Part shown: positions 15,786-24,595 of the stretch, piece by piece | Position numbering within the stretch: the stretch's first letter is position 1 | Layout of the letters: the number at the start of each line of letters is the position of its first letter | Source: JANLSE01 sp038214135 | Lineage (GTDB): Bacteria; Chloroflexota; Chloroflexia; Chloroflexales; Roseiflexaceae | Direction of reading: 5' to 3' | Length of the DNA stretch: 39,779 bases | Assembly (NCBI GenBank): GCA_038214135.1 | Contig: JBBQSD010000048.1 | Span: 1-39,779, forward strand | Made by a program: the position numbers and the translations under genes | The notes under the pieces: generated by a model | What the model saw: only the letters and a program-made list of their open reading frames with translations | Databases searched by the model: none | What the model was told of the DNA's origin: nothing

Positions 15786-17696
15786 TTAGGTACCGACAGC
15801 GCGAACAAGCAGTGGTTGCTCCACCGCCGCCTCGATCTGTTTCGTCTCCTCAACCGGGCGGCGCATCTGCGGAATAAGCATGTGCAGTGTGCGCAGGATG
15901 GCGGCCCGATCTCCACGTTGCGCTGCATACTCAAGCGCTGTGATCGACTCATTCAGTGAGCGTGGCACAAAGTTGCTGGCATTCCAGGCAATGAAGATCT
16001 TCTCGTGAATGGTACGCTCATACGATTCGCCTGGAACAAACAGTTCTTCATATAGCTTTTCGCCAGGGCGCATACCAGTAAAGGTGATGTCGATATCGCG
16101 CCCGACTTCAAGCCCCGATAGTTCGATCATATCACGGGCAAGATCAACTATTTTGACTGGCTCGCCCATATCGAGCGTGAACACCTCGCCACCATGTCCA
16201 AGGGTCGCAGATTGTAGTGTCAGTTGAACGGCTTCGGGGATGGTCATGAAGTAGCGACACATATCAGGATGCGTTACTGTCACTGGCCCACCAGCAGCGA
16301 TCTGCTGCTTGAATGTTAGCACAACACTTCCACGGCTGCCAAGCACATTGCCAAAGCGAACAGCCAGATAGGACTTCCCGCTGCTTCGAGCGGCTTGATG
16401 AACCAGCAGTTCGGCTGTTCGCTTACTCGCCCCCATGAGGCTGGTAGGATTAACAGCTTTATCGGTTGAGATCATCACAAACTGATCAACATTGTTTGCC
16501 AATGCGGCCTGGAGCAGGTTGCGCGTGCCAAGCACATTATTGGTAATCGCCTCAGATGGGTTCATCTCCATCAATGGCACGTGCTTGTGCGCTGCAGCAT
16601 GGAACACAATTTCTGGGCGATATTCGGCAAAAATCGAGCGGATTCGTTCAGGAAAGCGGATATCGGCAATCAACGCTGTCAATTGCGTCTCTTTTGGAAG
16701 CATCTTGCGCAGCTCATTCTCGATTGTGAAAATGCTATTCTCACCATGACCAAGAATGATCAGTTCGGATGGCTCGAAGTGCAATACCTGTCGGCAGAGT
16801 TCGCTGCCGATTGAACCGCCGCCACCAGTGACCAGCACGCGCCGCCCGCGAATGAGGTTACCGACGGCAACAGTGTTCGTATGAACCGATTTGCGCCGTA
16901 AGAGATCCTCGATCTGCACATCACGCAACTGCTTAATATTTACCTTGCCATCCAGGAGTTCATAGATACTGGGGATGATCTTGGCTTTTACGCCGACCTT
17001 CTCGCAAATTGCAACAATCTCACGGATTGTCTTACCGGGTGCGGTTGGCATGGCGATAATAACCTGAACAATGTTTAGTTTTGCTACTAGCCGCGGAATA
17101 TCCTGGTGGGTGCCCAGCACTGGTATGCCATAAATACGAATATTGAGCTTGGCAACATCATCATCAATAAAACCAACAGCTTCCATGCCGGATTTATTGC
17201 TCTCGCGCAGCTCGCGTGCCATCAGGGATCCAGCACTACCAGCACCCATAATAAGTACCGGAATTCGTACGCCAGAATGCACACTCGTTTTGTATCGCGA
17301 AATAAGCCGCACCCCGAGCCGCGGGCCAGCCGTTGCAGCCAGGCCCAATAGCATGAAAATGAATGGCACAGAACGTGGTACCGTTAAAAAATCCGGTAGA
17401 ATCCAATTTGCGATCAGCGCTAATGCACCGACCAGAATCGCTGAAGCGGTAACTGAACCGGCGAGCAATAGCAATTCATCAATCGATGCGTATCGCCAGT
17501 AGCGTGAGTAAATCCTTGCCCATTGAAAGATCAGTGGCGTTACAATCAAACTCATGACAATAAACAAGAGCATTCCTGGGACGAAATTCGCAACACTCGG
17601 ATCTTCTAGGCGCAACACATAACTTAGGTACACGGCGAGTGGAAGGAAGAGCAAATCGCTGGCGAAGAAATACCGATTGCGGATTAATCGCCTCAT
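15786..17696 (-). CDS. PglF/WbpM/CapD-like membrane nucleotide-sugar 4,6-dehydratase
   Basis: From ATG 17696 (AAGGA 9 bp upstream) the protein is 636 residues, the usual length for this family; a longer frame to 17801 is not needed. It has an N-terminal set of about four membrane helices and a CoA-binding-like Rossmann domain (VLIMGAGSAGSLMARELRE). The C-terminal SDR dehydratase domain shows VLVTGGGGSIGSELCRQVL and STDKAVNPTSLMGASKR, with the family's catalytic Lys/Met region. It converts UDP-GlcNAc or a related sugar to the 4-keto-6-deoxy form at the membrane. It fits with the DegT aminotransferase and small phosphoglycosyl transferase just upstream in transcription. Hairpins flank it on both sides, so it is probably its own transcript. 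Confidence 0.92.
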   Translation of the reverse strand: MRRLIRNRYFFASDLLFLPLAVYLSYVLRLEDPSVANFVPGMLLFIVMSLIVTPLIFQWARIYSRYWRYASIDELLLLAGSVTASAILVGALALIANWILPDFLTVPRSVPFIFMLLGLAATAGPRLGVRLISRYKTSVHSGVRIPVLIMGAGSAGSLMARELRESNKSGMEAVGFIDDDVAKLNIRIYGIPVLGTHQDIPRLVAKLNIVQVIIAMPTAPGKTIREIVAICEKVGVKAKIIPSIYELLDGKVNIKQLRDVQIEDLLRRKSVHTNTVAVGNLIRGRRVLVTGGGGSIGSELCRQVLHFEPSELIILGHGENSIFTIENELRKMLPKETQLTALIADIRFPERIRSIFAEYRPEIVFHAAAHKHVPLMEMNPSEAITNNVLGTRNLLQAALANNVDQFVMISTDKAVNPTSLMGASKRTAELLVHQAARSSGKSYLAVRFGNVLGSRGSVVLTFKQQIAAGGPVTVTHPDMCRYFMTIPEAVQLTLQSATLGHGGEVFTLDMGEPVKIVDLARDMIELSGLEVGRDIDITFTGMRPGEKLYEELFVPGESYERTIHEKIFIAWNASNFVPRSLNESITALEYAAQRGDRAAILRTLHMLIPQMRRPVEETKQIEAAVEQPLLVRAVGT

Positions 17697-17844
17697 CAGG
17701 GTGATCCTTTCGCAGTAACCATAGGAATGAGGGAATGCGACAACAAGGGCTGAACAATGAACTAGCTTATTCCTCGCATCCGAGCTTCCCAGTGGATACA
17801 TATTCTACATAGCTCAGTGCGCCCGATACACTAAAGGAACATAA

Positions 17845-17884
17845 TTTGAGGAAACGGTTTTAGTATACCTACCGTTTCCTCAAA
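17845..17884. promoter_or_regulatory. 14-bp perfect inverted repeat
   Basis: TTTGAGGAAACGGT (17845-17858) pairs perfectly with ACCGTTTCCTCAAA (17871-17884) around a 12-base AT-rich loop. It is about 150 bp upstream of the dehydratase start. It could be an operator for a dimeric regulator, an RNA hairpin or a small repeat; no T-run follows on either strand. Confidence 0.5.
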
Positions 17885-18039
17885 TGGCCGTCACAACAAT
17901 GTGTACTGTGGTTAGAAGCATATGTAGAATACTAGTATACCGACTTTAAAACTAGATGTGTAGGCACGCGAGGTCACATAAACAACAATTCATCAATTTG
18001 TTATCTCTGTTCTGTGGCATTGAAATCGCTCAAACGTTC

Positions 18040-18069
18040 GAGGCCGAGGAGCATATATTCCTCGGCCTC
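18040..18069 (-). terminator. Hairpin terminator candidate after the DegT gene
   Basis: GAGGCCGAGGA (18040-18050) and TCCTCGGCCTC (18059-18069) form an 11-bp perfect GC-rich stem with an 8-base loop, starting 23 bp beyond the stop of the minus-strand aminotransferase. The downstream T-run on minus is weak (gaacgtttg). Confidence 0.6.
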
Positions 18070-18092
18070 ACTGGTAATAGATGTTAGGTATC

Positions 18093-19286
18093 TTATGAAC
18101 GCATCGTGAGGCATGCAGCGAGCTGTTCACACACATAGTCAACCTGGGCCTCGGTCATAACGCCAGAGAAGGGTAGCGCAAGCGACACATCGCCAAGGTA
18201 TTCGGTAATCGGGAAATCGCCGCGTTGGAACCCAAACTGTTGCTGATAGAATGGCTGCAAATGAATGGGCGTAAAGTAGGGTCGGCTCGGAACGCCGCGT
18301 TCAGCAAGGCGTGCCATCAGCGTGTTCCGATCCGCTGGCGGGCGCACTCGCACAACATACACAAACCAGCTCATTCGCGTTGTCTGCTTCGCGATCTGTG
18401 GGCGCTCGATCATTTCGATATGCGCCAGGCGCTCGTTATACCAGCTTGCGACTTGCTCACGTTTGCAGAGCAACTCCTCAATCCGTTGTGTCTGCACAAG
18501 TCCAATCGCAGCGCTCATCTCATCCAGGCGATAATTATAGCCAAGGCGGGTGTGGTTCAACCAGGCGTCAAAAATATCGCGGCCCTGGTTACGCAAGCTA
18601 CGGAACAGATCGGCCCAATCTTTACGGCTGGTCACAATCAGCCCACCTTCGCCAGTGGTGATCTGCTTATTGGGATAGAAGGCGAACACGGCTGCATCGC
18701 CAAGCGTTCCAGCTGCCCGGCCTTTGTAGCTTGCACCAATCGCCTCGCACGCATCTTCGATCACCGTGAGCTGATGCTCACTGGCAGTTGCCAGAATTGG
18801 ATCCATATCTGCTGGCTGGCCAAATGAATGAACCGGCAGAATCGCACGTAAACGGTTGATTGCCGAGGTTGGCACATTGCGCGGAAGCCAACGCAACGCC
18901 GAATCACCACCTCGCATCAGATCATGCGCTGCTTCAGCCACAAGGTTCGGATCGATATTGCCAGTCTGTGGGTCGACATCGACAAACAGCGGGATGGCAC
19001 GCTCATACATAATGCAATTTGCCGATGCGATGAATGAGAATGGTGTTGTAATAACCAGATCGCCCGCCTGCACATCGGAGGCAATCACGCATAGGTGCAG
19101 GCCGCTGGTGCCAGAATTGACCGCGATGCCGTGATCGGCTCCGACATATGCCGCAACGGCCTGTTCAAATGCAACGACCTGTGGGCCGATACTCAATATT
19201 GGCGATTGTAGTACCTTGGCAACGGCCTCGCGCTCGGCATCGGTGAGATCTGGTGAGGCCATGGGGATATGCATTGGTGTACTCAT
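18093..19286 (-). CDS. DegT/DnrJ/EryC1/StrS sugar aminotransferase
   Basis: A complete 397-residue PLP enzyme of the sugar aminotransferase family. It shows IAVNSGTSGLHL, the IEDACEAIG motif and Lys207 in FAFYPNKQITTGEGG, the lysine that binds PLP. It would add an amino group to a 4-keto-6-deoxy (or 3-keto) nucleotide sugar, the step that follows the PglF/WbpM-type dehydratase encoded next. An insertion around residues 118-150 (AHDLMRGGDSALRWLPRN) is longer than in many relatives. The ATG at 19286 has an AGAGGAA ribosome site. A hairpin after the stop separates it from the dehydratase gene. A PglE-like role is inferred from context. Confidence 0.93.
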   Translation of the reverse strand: MSTPMHIPMASPDLTDAEREAVAKVLQSPILSIGPQVVAFEQAVAAYVGADHGIAVNSGTSGLHLCVIASDVQAGDLVITTPFSFIASANCIMYERAIPLFVDVDPQTGNIDPNLVAEAAHDLMRGGDSALRWLPRNVPTSAINRLRAILPVHSFGQPADMDPILATASEHQLTVIEDACEAIGASYKGRAAGTLGDAAVFAFYPNKQITTGEGGLIVTSRKDWADLFRSLRNQGRDIFDAWLNHTRLGYNYRLDEMSAAIGLVQTQRIEELLCKREQVASWYNERLAHIEMIERPQIAKQTTRMSWFVYVVRVRPPADRNTLMARLAERGVPSRPYFTPIHLQPFYQQQFGFQRGDFPITEYLGDVSLALPFSGVMTEAQVDYVCEQLAACLTMRS

Positions 19287-19332
19287 TGTTCATTCCTCTA
19301 TGATCAATTATCAGCAATGATCGAAATTCGTG

Positions 19333-20451
19333 TCATTCCTTACCAGCGGTTTGGGTAGTATCGGCGGTGATTGGAACCGCAGGGCTGCGATACTGTGGAA
19401 AGAAATCTGTCGTTCGCGCGCGCAGCCCCTGGCTCAGTTCGGCCTCCTGGCGCGCATCACTGAGCCGATCATACATATCGTTGTGTACAATCCAACGCCA
19501 GATGGCAAAATCATGGCGGCGATTGGAAAACCCGGCCTTAAATTGGAACAGCGAATCCTCCGATGATCCAAGGCCGCCGCCAAGGTGCAGAACATGTGCG
19601 CCTTGCTGAACGGCCCAGAGGCGTACTTCATCGAGCAACAACTTCATTGGGGCTAAACGCAATGCTGCATCTGCTGTTCCGGCGAGATGGTATTGAGCAA
19701 TGCCATTGCACAGGCCGATCAGCGCACCACAAGCAACCTGCCCATCCAATCGGCAGATGAACAGGTGCATTGTATCAGCACTCTCGCTGAGTCGTTTGAA
19801 GTAGTGTTGATCAAAGAAATAACTTGCTGTCGCATCAACGCGCCGCATCGTCTCGTGATAGATCGTCACAAATTCGGTGAGATATTCGTATTGCACGTCG
19901 TGAATGCATTCCATACCCATACGCCGCAGCCGGCGGATATCGTAGCGGTGCCCCTGGCGATAGCTGGCCAGTTGGTCATTGCGTGTTTGTGTCAGATCGA
20001 TCGAGACCGTCTGCCAGCGAATACTATATTCCCCAATGCCACTCAGCACCTCGCGTTGCCCTTGGATGAGCGGGTGCATGCGCGAAAAAACGGTCACGAT
20101 CTGGTGTTTGTGGAGTGTGTGCGAGAGGGCCACCCGAAATCCCTGGAGAACTGGCTCTGGCATGTGCTGGTGTGAAACGATTGGCCCACAATAGCCATAC
20201 ACAGAGGTTGCATCCCACCAGCCTGCACCATATTCCTCAAGTCCAGCAATATGCTCAAGTGGGCGCAATAGCAGCGGCAGTGCGATCGTGTATTCACGCT
20301 CACGATACAAGAACAGCCGTGCCTGCCCCTCGCCATGTTCTTCTGCAATCCGGTGATAATCGGGGAGATAATAAAAATCGTACTGGGTGCAGCGTTGCAG
20401 GGCTTCCAGCCAAATACCGCTCTGTCTAAGCTGTATGACCTCCATGGTCAT
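19333..20451 (-). CDS. FemAB/GNAT-like acyltransferase
   Basis: A 372-residue protein with the double-GNAT look of FemAB-related or BioF2-like acetyltransferases. It has an N-terminal half with DFYYLPDYHRIAE and ALPLLLRPL, and a C-terminal half with YRQGHRYDIRRLRRMG, VACGALIGLCNGIAQYHLAG and a GGGLGSSEDSLFQFKAGF stretch typical of the family. Such proteins transfer acetyl groups or, as in FemABX, amino acids from tRNA. In this position it may N-acylate the amino sugar made by the neighbouring DegT enzyme, replacing a PglD-type enzyme, or attach an amino acid to the glycan. The ATG at 20451 has AAGGAA 8 bp upstream. The substrate is not identifiable. Confidence 0.78.
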   Translation of the reverse strand: MTMEVIQLRQSGIWLEALQRCTQYDFYYLPDYHRIAEEHGEGQARLFLYREREYTIALPLLLRPLEHIAGLEEYGAGWWDATSVYGYCGPIVSHQHMPEPVLQGFRVALSHTLHKHQIVTVFSRMHPLIQGQREVLSGIGEYSIRWQTVSIDLTQTRNDQLASYRQGHRYDIRRLRRMGMECIHDVQYEYLTEFVTIYHETMRRVDATASYFFDQHYFKRLSESADTMHLFICRLDGQVACGALIGLCNGIAQYHLAGTADAALRLAPMKLLLDEVRLWAVQQGAHVLHLGGGLGSSEDSLFQFKAGFSNRRHDFAIWRWIVHNDMYDRLSDARQEAELSQGLRARTTDFFPQYRSPAVPITADTTQTAGKE

Positions 20452-20474
20452 CGCGATATTCCTTCAATAAAGAA

Positions 20475-20493
20475 GGCGACCGATGTGGTCGCC
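20475..20493 (-). terminator. Intrinsic terminator after the phosphoglycosyl transferase gene
   Basis: On the minus strand a GGCGACC/GGTCGCC stem with a 5-base loop is followed directly by ttctttatt, a reasonable T-rich tail. It lies 28 bp beyond the stop of the sugar transferase and just before the ribosome site of the FemAB-like gene, so it may end or attenuate transcription there. Confidence 0.7.
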
Positions 20494-20520
20494 CTGTTCT
20501 GCTAGCTATAGATGGAACGA

Positions 20521-21234
20521 TTAATGGGCTGTTGGCACAAACTGTTCTGTTGGTGTTGGCTCGTGCTGGGCAGGTTGCTGAAGCTGCATCATCATCACTG
20601 GCGCTGCTGGACTTGCGGTACGTTCAGGCGATTGCACGCCCCAGAATTCAGGGGCGGTGGCATGCCCTTCGGCGCTGATCCCTTCGCGAGCAATGATCTT
20701 GCCAATGGTCAGGGCAATGATCTTCAGATCGAGCCATAACGATACCTGATCGACATACCAGACATCCAATGCGAATTTATCGTTCCACGAGATTGCATTG
20801 CGGCCATTGATCTGTGCCCATCCAGTAATCCCTGGTACCGCGTTATGGCGGCGCATTTGCTCGCTGGTGTAGCGCGGAAGATAGCGCATCAATAACGGGC
20901 GAGGCCCAACTAGGCTCAATGTCCCATTCAACACAAGCAGCAATTCCGGCAGTTCATCCAGGCTCGTGCTGCGCAGCCACTGGCCAAATGGATGCATGCG
21001 CTGTTCATCTGGCAACAGGTTGCCATGGGCATCGCGTGCATCAGTCATCGTGCGAAACTTCATGATTTCGAATGGCACACCATGCAGACCAGGCCGTTGC
21101 TGGCGGAAGATCACTGGCCCTCCCAGCCGTACACGAACCAGCACTGCGATGACGAGCATGACGGGAACAAGCACGATCAGCGCTGGAATTGTGAGTATCA
21201 GATCGAGTGCGCGTTTGCCATAGCGATGGTACAT
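20521..21234 (-). CDS. Small phosphoglycosyl transferase (PglC/WcaJ C-domain-like initiating enzyme)
   Basis: From ATG 21234 (GGAGAG ribosome site about 6 bp upstream) the product is 237 residues, the size of short PglC-like enzymes; the frame extends to 21351 but without support. It shows the KRALDLILTIPAL membrane-inserting helix, RPGLHGVPFEIMKFRTM, STSLDELPELL (the catalytic DE pair), LVGPRPL, and PGITGWAQINGRN. It transfers a sugar phosphate from a UDP sugar to undecaprenyl phosphate and so starts glycan assembly. The last 40 or so residues form a Pro/Ala/Gln-rich tail not needed for the fold. It lies next to a GT4 that probably adds the second sugar. Confidence 0.93.
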   Translation of the reverse strand: MYHRYGKRALDLILTIPALIVLVPVMLVIAVLVRVRLGGPVIFRQQRPGLHGVPFEIMKFRTMTDARDAHGNLLPDEQRMHPFGQWLRSTSLDELPELLLVLNGTLSLVGPRPLLMRYLPRYTSEQMRRHNAVPGITGWAQINGRNAISWNDKFALDVWYVDQVSLWLDLKIIALTIGKIIAREGISAEGHATAPEFWGVQSPERTASPAAPVMMMQLQQPAQHEPTPTEQFVPTAH

Positions 21235-21378
21235 GGCGGCTCTCCGGTTTTTTGAAATGCTCTTCGGGAACATGGAGAGTATTGGGATGTTTGTAGTACG
21301 TTGTGCTATCATGTTTACTCGATATGAATGAAGATTAGATGAATCATGCAAGAAGCCGATGTGATTAAAAATAAAGAT
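21235..21378. other. Intergenic leader of the initiating transferase
   Basis: A 144-bp AT-rich gap between the GT4 stop and the transferase start on the minus strand. It contains loosely inverted gatgaatc/gattcatt words and probably a promoter, but I cannot place the boxes. No gene is seen. Confidence 0.3.
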
Positions 21379-22611
21379 TCATTCGCATGCGCGCCGAAGC
21401 ACCTGTTCAAGCGTGGCAGCCATGTGATCACGATCAAACTGTGTACGGGCGAGATTTCGTGCTGCCTGGGACGCCTGCCGTAGTCGTTCCTTATCATTGA
21501 TAAAGGTGGCTATTGCGTGGGCTGCTTCTGTTGGATCATATGCTGATAGCACAATTCCTGCACCAGTCTCGCGTAGGAGATCGGCCTGCCAGCCACCATA
21601 GTTAATAGCAATTGGCTTGCCGGCGGCCAGTGCATCAAAGAATTTATTGGCCGAATTGTTCCACATTGGCCGAATAGGCAGGAACAGCGAGGTTGCAATT
21701 GTTGCTGCTGCCAGAAGATCGGGCATTTCTGTTTTGGAAATGGGCTTCCACACCCACAGGTTGCGTTCAAACACGCCACGCGCCCGCGCTCGATCCACAA
21801 TATGATCATGCTCGGCACCAGCACCGACCAGCAGAATACGTGCGTCGGGGGCAAGATGGTAGAGTGCAGCTGCGACATCGACCAGATAGCCGACGTTATT
21901 GATCTTGCCGAATGTGCCAGTATACACAATCAACGGCTGATCAGCACTGAGGCCGGGGATACATGCCCGAATGTGCTGGCCACGCTCGGCTGGCACATCA
22001 AAGAGTTCGATGTCACAACTATTCGGAATGATTGTCACTCGTTCGTCTGCGATGCCACGCCGTTTGATGCCATCTGCCATTCCTGGCGAGAGTGCGATGA
22101 TCTCCGCCGATGCGTGGTAGGCCAGCCATTCCAGCATGGAGGCTCCCATACGCGCTAGTGGATTCTGGAGTGCGCCAATCGCTATCGGTAGTTCCGGCCA
22201 CAGGTCACGCACCTCAAACACGAGTGGTATGCGCTGCCAGATCCGCCCGACGATCCCTGGCACTGCAATCGTCAATGGCGTGCTCGTCGCAAAAATGACA
22301 TCAGCTGGGCGGCGGGTTGCCTCGATTGAGGCCAATATGGCGAAGCGGGCAAAGGCCCTGATCCGCTCACCAAAGCTCATCTCATTACCATATGCAACCG
22401 GAATCACTACCGTTGGAATGCCAGCGATTTCCGCTTCATATATATGTTCCTGGTTCTGATACTGCGTTGGCAACATAGCCGATGATGTCACCATGCAAAC
22501 ATCATGGCCTGCGGCAATTAGCCGCCGTGCGAACTCATAGGAGCGCGTACCACCACTGGTGTCGGGTGGCACAAAGTATTGGTGCAGGTACAGAATACGC
22601 ATGATCATCAT
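21379..22611 (-). CDS. Glycosyltransferase family 4 (WbuB/WcaI-like)
   Basis: A 410-residue GT-B transferase. It has an N-terminal YLHQYFVPPDTSGGTRSYEFARRL segment typical of the WcaI/WbuB/PglA-like group, then FEVRDLWPELPIAIG, IPNSCDIELFD, VYTGTFGKINNVGYLVD and the C-terminal donor site NSANKFFDALAAGKPIAINYGG. It would add a hexosamine or deoxy-hexosamine to the lipid-linked first sugar on the cytoplasmic face. The start lies among ATG 22611, 22608 and 22602, with no strong ribosome site; MRILYL at 22602 is the classic N-terminus. The upstream gap of 94 bp holds a hairpin, so it may begin a new transcript. Confidence 0.9.
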   Translation of the reverse strand: MMIMRILYLHQYFVPPDTSGGTRSYEFARRLIAAGHDVCMVTSSAMLPTQYQNQEHIYEAEIAGIPTVVIPVAYGNEMSFGERIRAFARFAILASIEATRRPADVIFATSTPLTIAVPGIVGRIWQRIPLVFEVRDLWPELPIAIGALQNPLARMGASMLEWLAYHASAEIIALSPGMADGIKRRGIADERVTIIPNSCDIELFDVPAERGQHIRACIPGLSADQPLIVYTGTFGKINNVGYLVDVAAALYHLAPDARILLVGAGAEHDHIVDRARARGVFERNLWVWKPISKTEMPDLLAAATIATSLFLPIRPMWNNSANKFFDALAAGKPIAINYGGWQADLLRETGAGIVLSAYDPTEAAHAIATFINDKERLRQASQAARNLARTQFDRDHMAATLEQVLRRACE

Positions 22612-22673
22612 TTCTTATACAAAGAACACGGAAATATTGCACAATGTGCGACTTGCTGGTTTGTTGCTGAACA

Positions 22674-22705
22674 AGAGAACAGAGTCGGACATGGACGTGT
22701 TCTCT
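22674..22705 (-). terminator. Hairpin after the Cys-less asparagine-synthase-like gene
   Basis: AGAGAACA (22674-22681) pairs with TGTTCTCT (22698-22705) around a 16-base loop, directly abutting the stop at 22706. On minus it is followed by tgttcagc. Modest terminator candidate. Confidence 0.4.
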
Positions 22706-24568
22706 CTATGAGGAGGCTTGGATCGGCAGCATGCGGGTTATTCGTGGGAATAGGCGCACATGCTCGATCTCGGGTATTGTTTCGCCACGGGTGAACAGCG
22801 CCAATTTGGCCAGAACGCTCAGCCGGAATGAGAGAATATGCCCGCGATGATCATAGGATTCGGCGGCAAGTGCCTGACGAACGGCTGTCGTATCGAGCAC
22901 ATTAGCGCGCTCAATCAGCGCAAGTGTCTCGTTATAGCGTGGATCAAGCGCCACATTCCTGGCGTTAGCAGGAGTTGGCGCTTCTGTGTGAGATGCACGT
23001 AGCGTGCGAAGCAGGCGAACCGCTTTCTTGGCAGGCCCACGCACATAGTTCCATAACAGTGGCTCAAATGGCATTGGCACATGCCAGGGGTTTGCTGGTA
23101 TCCAAGCCAGTGCTGGGCGGGCTGTGTAGCAGAGTTTTCGGTGGAGGCGCTCATTGATCAGTAGATCGGGAGGTAACTCACGATAGGCCTGTGCGATTGC
23201 GCGATCATGAAACAGGCTTGCCGATGGTAGCCCGATTTTTGTGGCTCCGGCAAAATAACCAATCCGACGGAAGTTGCGATTATCGATATTCTGCATCTGG
23301 TAGGCATCGTGGAGATCGCGGGTTGCATATGGCGCAAATGTTTGTGTGTAGCGGTCGAGCACATCATCGAGATGCACGCCGAGTAGTTCGGCTGCCAGTT
23401 GCTGGGGGTCGGCCTGGTATTCATAGTTGGAAAGAAACACCTCGTGCGCCAGCGATTCGATGCCATGATGCTGGCTGGGATTGACAGCCTCGGGGCTGCC
23501 GGATAGCACATCGCCAGAGAATCCGCAGTAGAGCACATCGCCATACGAACGGCTGGCTATGGCGAGGTTTGCCATCCACAGGCCCGTTCCGCCTCCCTCA
23601 CTCAGAATGAACGAATCCGCTGCGAGCGTGTCGTCTGGGCGAGTATAATCGACCATGGCTCGTGGGCAACCAGCGACATGAGCCACATGCATGGCCCGCA
23701 TGGCGTCTTCTGTCAGTTGGGTTGGAAACCCGGTGCCGGTGATGCACATGGGTGTGACACCGCTGCCGAGCATTGCATTCAGCACAACCCGCGTATCGTG
23801 GCCGCCAGTTATGGTAGCAACGAACCGATCACGGCCAATTCGCTCGGAGACATACGAGAAATGATCGCGAAAAGCACCCTGAAATCGCTCGATGGCCTGA
23901 TCAATGGCTTGTGCTTGGCGAACAGGTGTGGGGACGTAGGTATCGGACTGGATGCCACGATGGTCAATTCGAACAATACGCCCAGGCTGAACAGCGAAGA
24001 CGTTCTCGTGGGCGGTACGATCACCGGTTGGGTAGCCAAGCAGCAGAATATCCTGCATCCCCGCTCCGCTCATGCGCCCCCGATCAGGGGCGAGGCGCAG
24101 CAATGGCCACAGGCTCGATGCGATCCAGGTGCGATTGCCATCGCGGAGATAGTACAGAAAACTGAACCCGAATTGATCGGTGAATGCGGCACACGCACCG
24201 CTGGCGGTATCGGCCAGAAACCCGTTGAATGTGCCATTCATGTTGGCGAGTGCCAGCCGTAGCGTTGGTGAATCGAGATCTGGCGCATCGAGTGCCGATT
24301 GTAACTTAGAGCGATCAACAGCCTGATAAAAATCCCCTTGAACGAATAGTATCCGATCCTGATGCTGCAGCAGCAGGAACTGGTGCAGTGGGTTGGCGTT
24401 GGGCGCGAATATGGCGCAGCGCATTTGTTCACTGCGTAACTCCTGACCACCCGAGAGATAGCGCGGCAATGAATTGAGTGCGTAATCAAAGCGTTGATCA
24501 TCCGGCGGCCCGATTACGGCCAGGAATGAACAGAATGTCTGTTGGTTTGGTGCGCTGTCGCTGATCAT
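22706..24568 (-). CDS. Asparagine-synthase-like protein lacking the N-terminal catalytic Cys
   Basis: A protein of about 620 residues with the two-domain plan of class B asparagine synthetases. The N-terminal part (GTFNGFLADTASGACAAFTDQFG, FLYYLRDGNRTWIASS) is glutaminase-like, but there is no Met-Cys start, so glutamine hydrolysis is unlikely. The C-terminal part has TGGHDTR near residues 254-260 where the family has SGGxDS, and later GFSGDVLSG. It may use free ammonia, or the N-terminal domain may be structural; an amide- or ester-forming step on the glycan is possible. ATG 24568 is preferred to TTG 24583, but neither has a strong ribosome site. It follows the SGNH gene by 27 bp. A complete homologue with Cys2 is encoded at 35074-36912. 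Confidence 0.8.
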   Translation of the reverse strand: MISDSAPNQQTFCSFLAVIGPPDDQRFDYALNSLPRYLSGGQELRSEQMRCAIFAPNANPLHQFLLLQHQDRILFVQGDFYQAVDRSKLQSALDAPDLDSPTLRLALANMNGTFNGFLADTASGACAAFTDQFGFSFLYYLRDGNRTWIASSLWPLLRLAPDRGRMSGAGMQDILLLGYPTGDRTAHENVFAVQPGRIVRIDHRGIQSDTYVPTPVRQAQAIDQAIERFQGAFRDHFSYVSERIGRDRFVATITGGHDTRVVLNAMLGSGVTPMCITGTGFPTQLTEDAMRAMHVAHVAGCPRAMVDYTRPDDTLAADSFILSEGGGTGLWMANLAIASRSYGDVLYCGFSGDVLSGSPEAVNPSQHHGIESLAHEVFLSNYEYQADPQQLAAELLGVHLDDVLDRYTQTFAPYATRDLHDAYQMQNIDNRNFRRIGYFAGATKIGLPSASLFHDRAIAQAYRELPPDLLINERLHRKLCYTARPALAWIPANPWHVPMPFEPLLWNYVRGPAKKAVRLLRTLRASHTEAPTPANARNVALDPRYNETLALIERANVLDTTAVRQALAAESYDHRGHILSFRLSVLAKLALFTRGETIPEIEHVRLFPRITRMLPIQASS

Positions 24569-24595
24569 ATCACCCGAATCCAATCATATATAGAA

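Larger units (their letters stand above)
17697..18092. promoter_or_regulatory. 396-bp intergenic region with two hairpins
   Basis: No gene is seen. It lies between the stop of the DegT aminotransferase and the start of the dehydratase, both on minus. It holds a 14-bp perfect inverted repeat (17845-17884) and an 11-bp hairpin (18040-18069), annotated separately. An agtatac motif occurs both inside the first repeat's loop and again at about 17933. The dehydratase promoter probably lies here, but no consensus boxes are certain. Confidence 0.45.

Noticed and set aside
17697..17801. N-terminal extension of the dehydratase to 17801
   Set aside because: The family starts near the first membrane helix, and a ribosome site precedes ATG 17696.
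21235..21351. 39-residue extension of the phosphoglycosyl transferase
   Set aside because: A GGAGAG site directly before ATG 21234 and the usual PglC-like size favour the shorter form.
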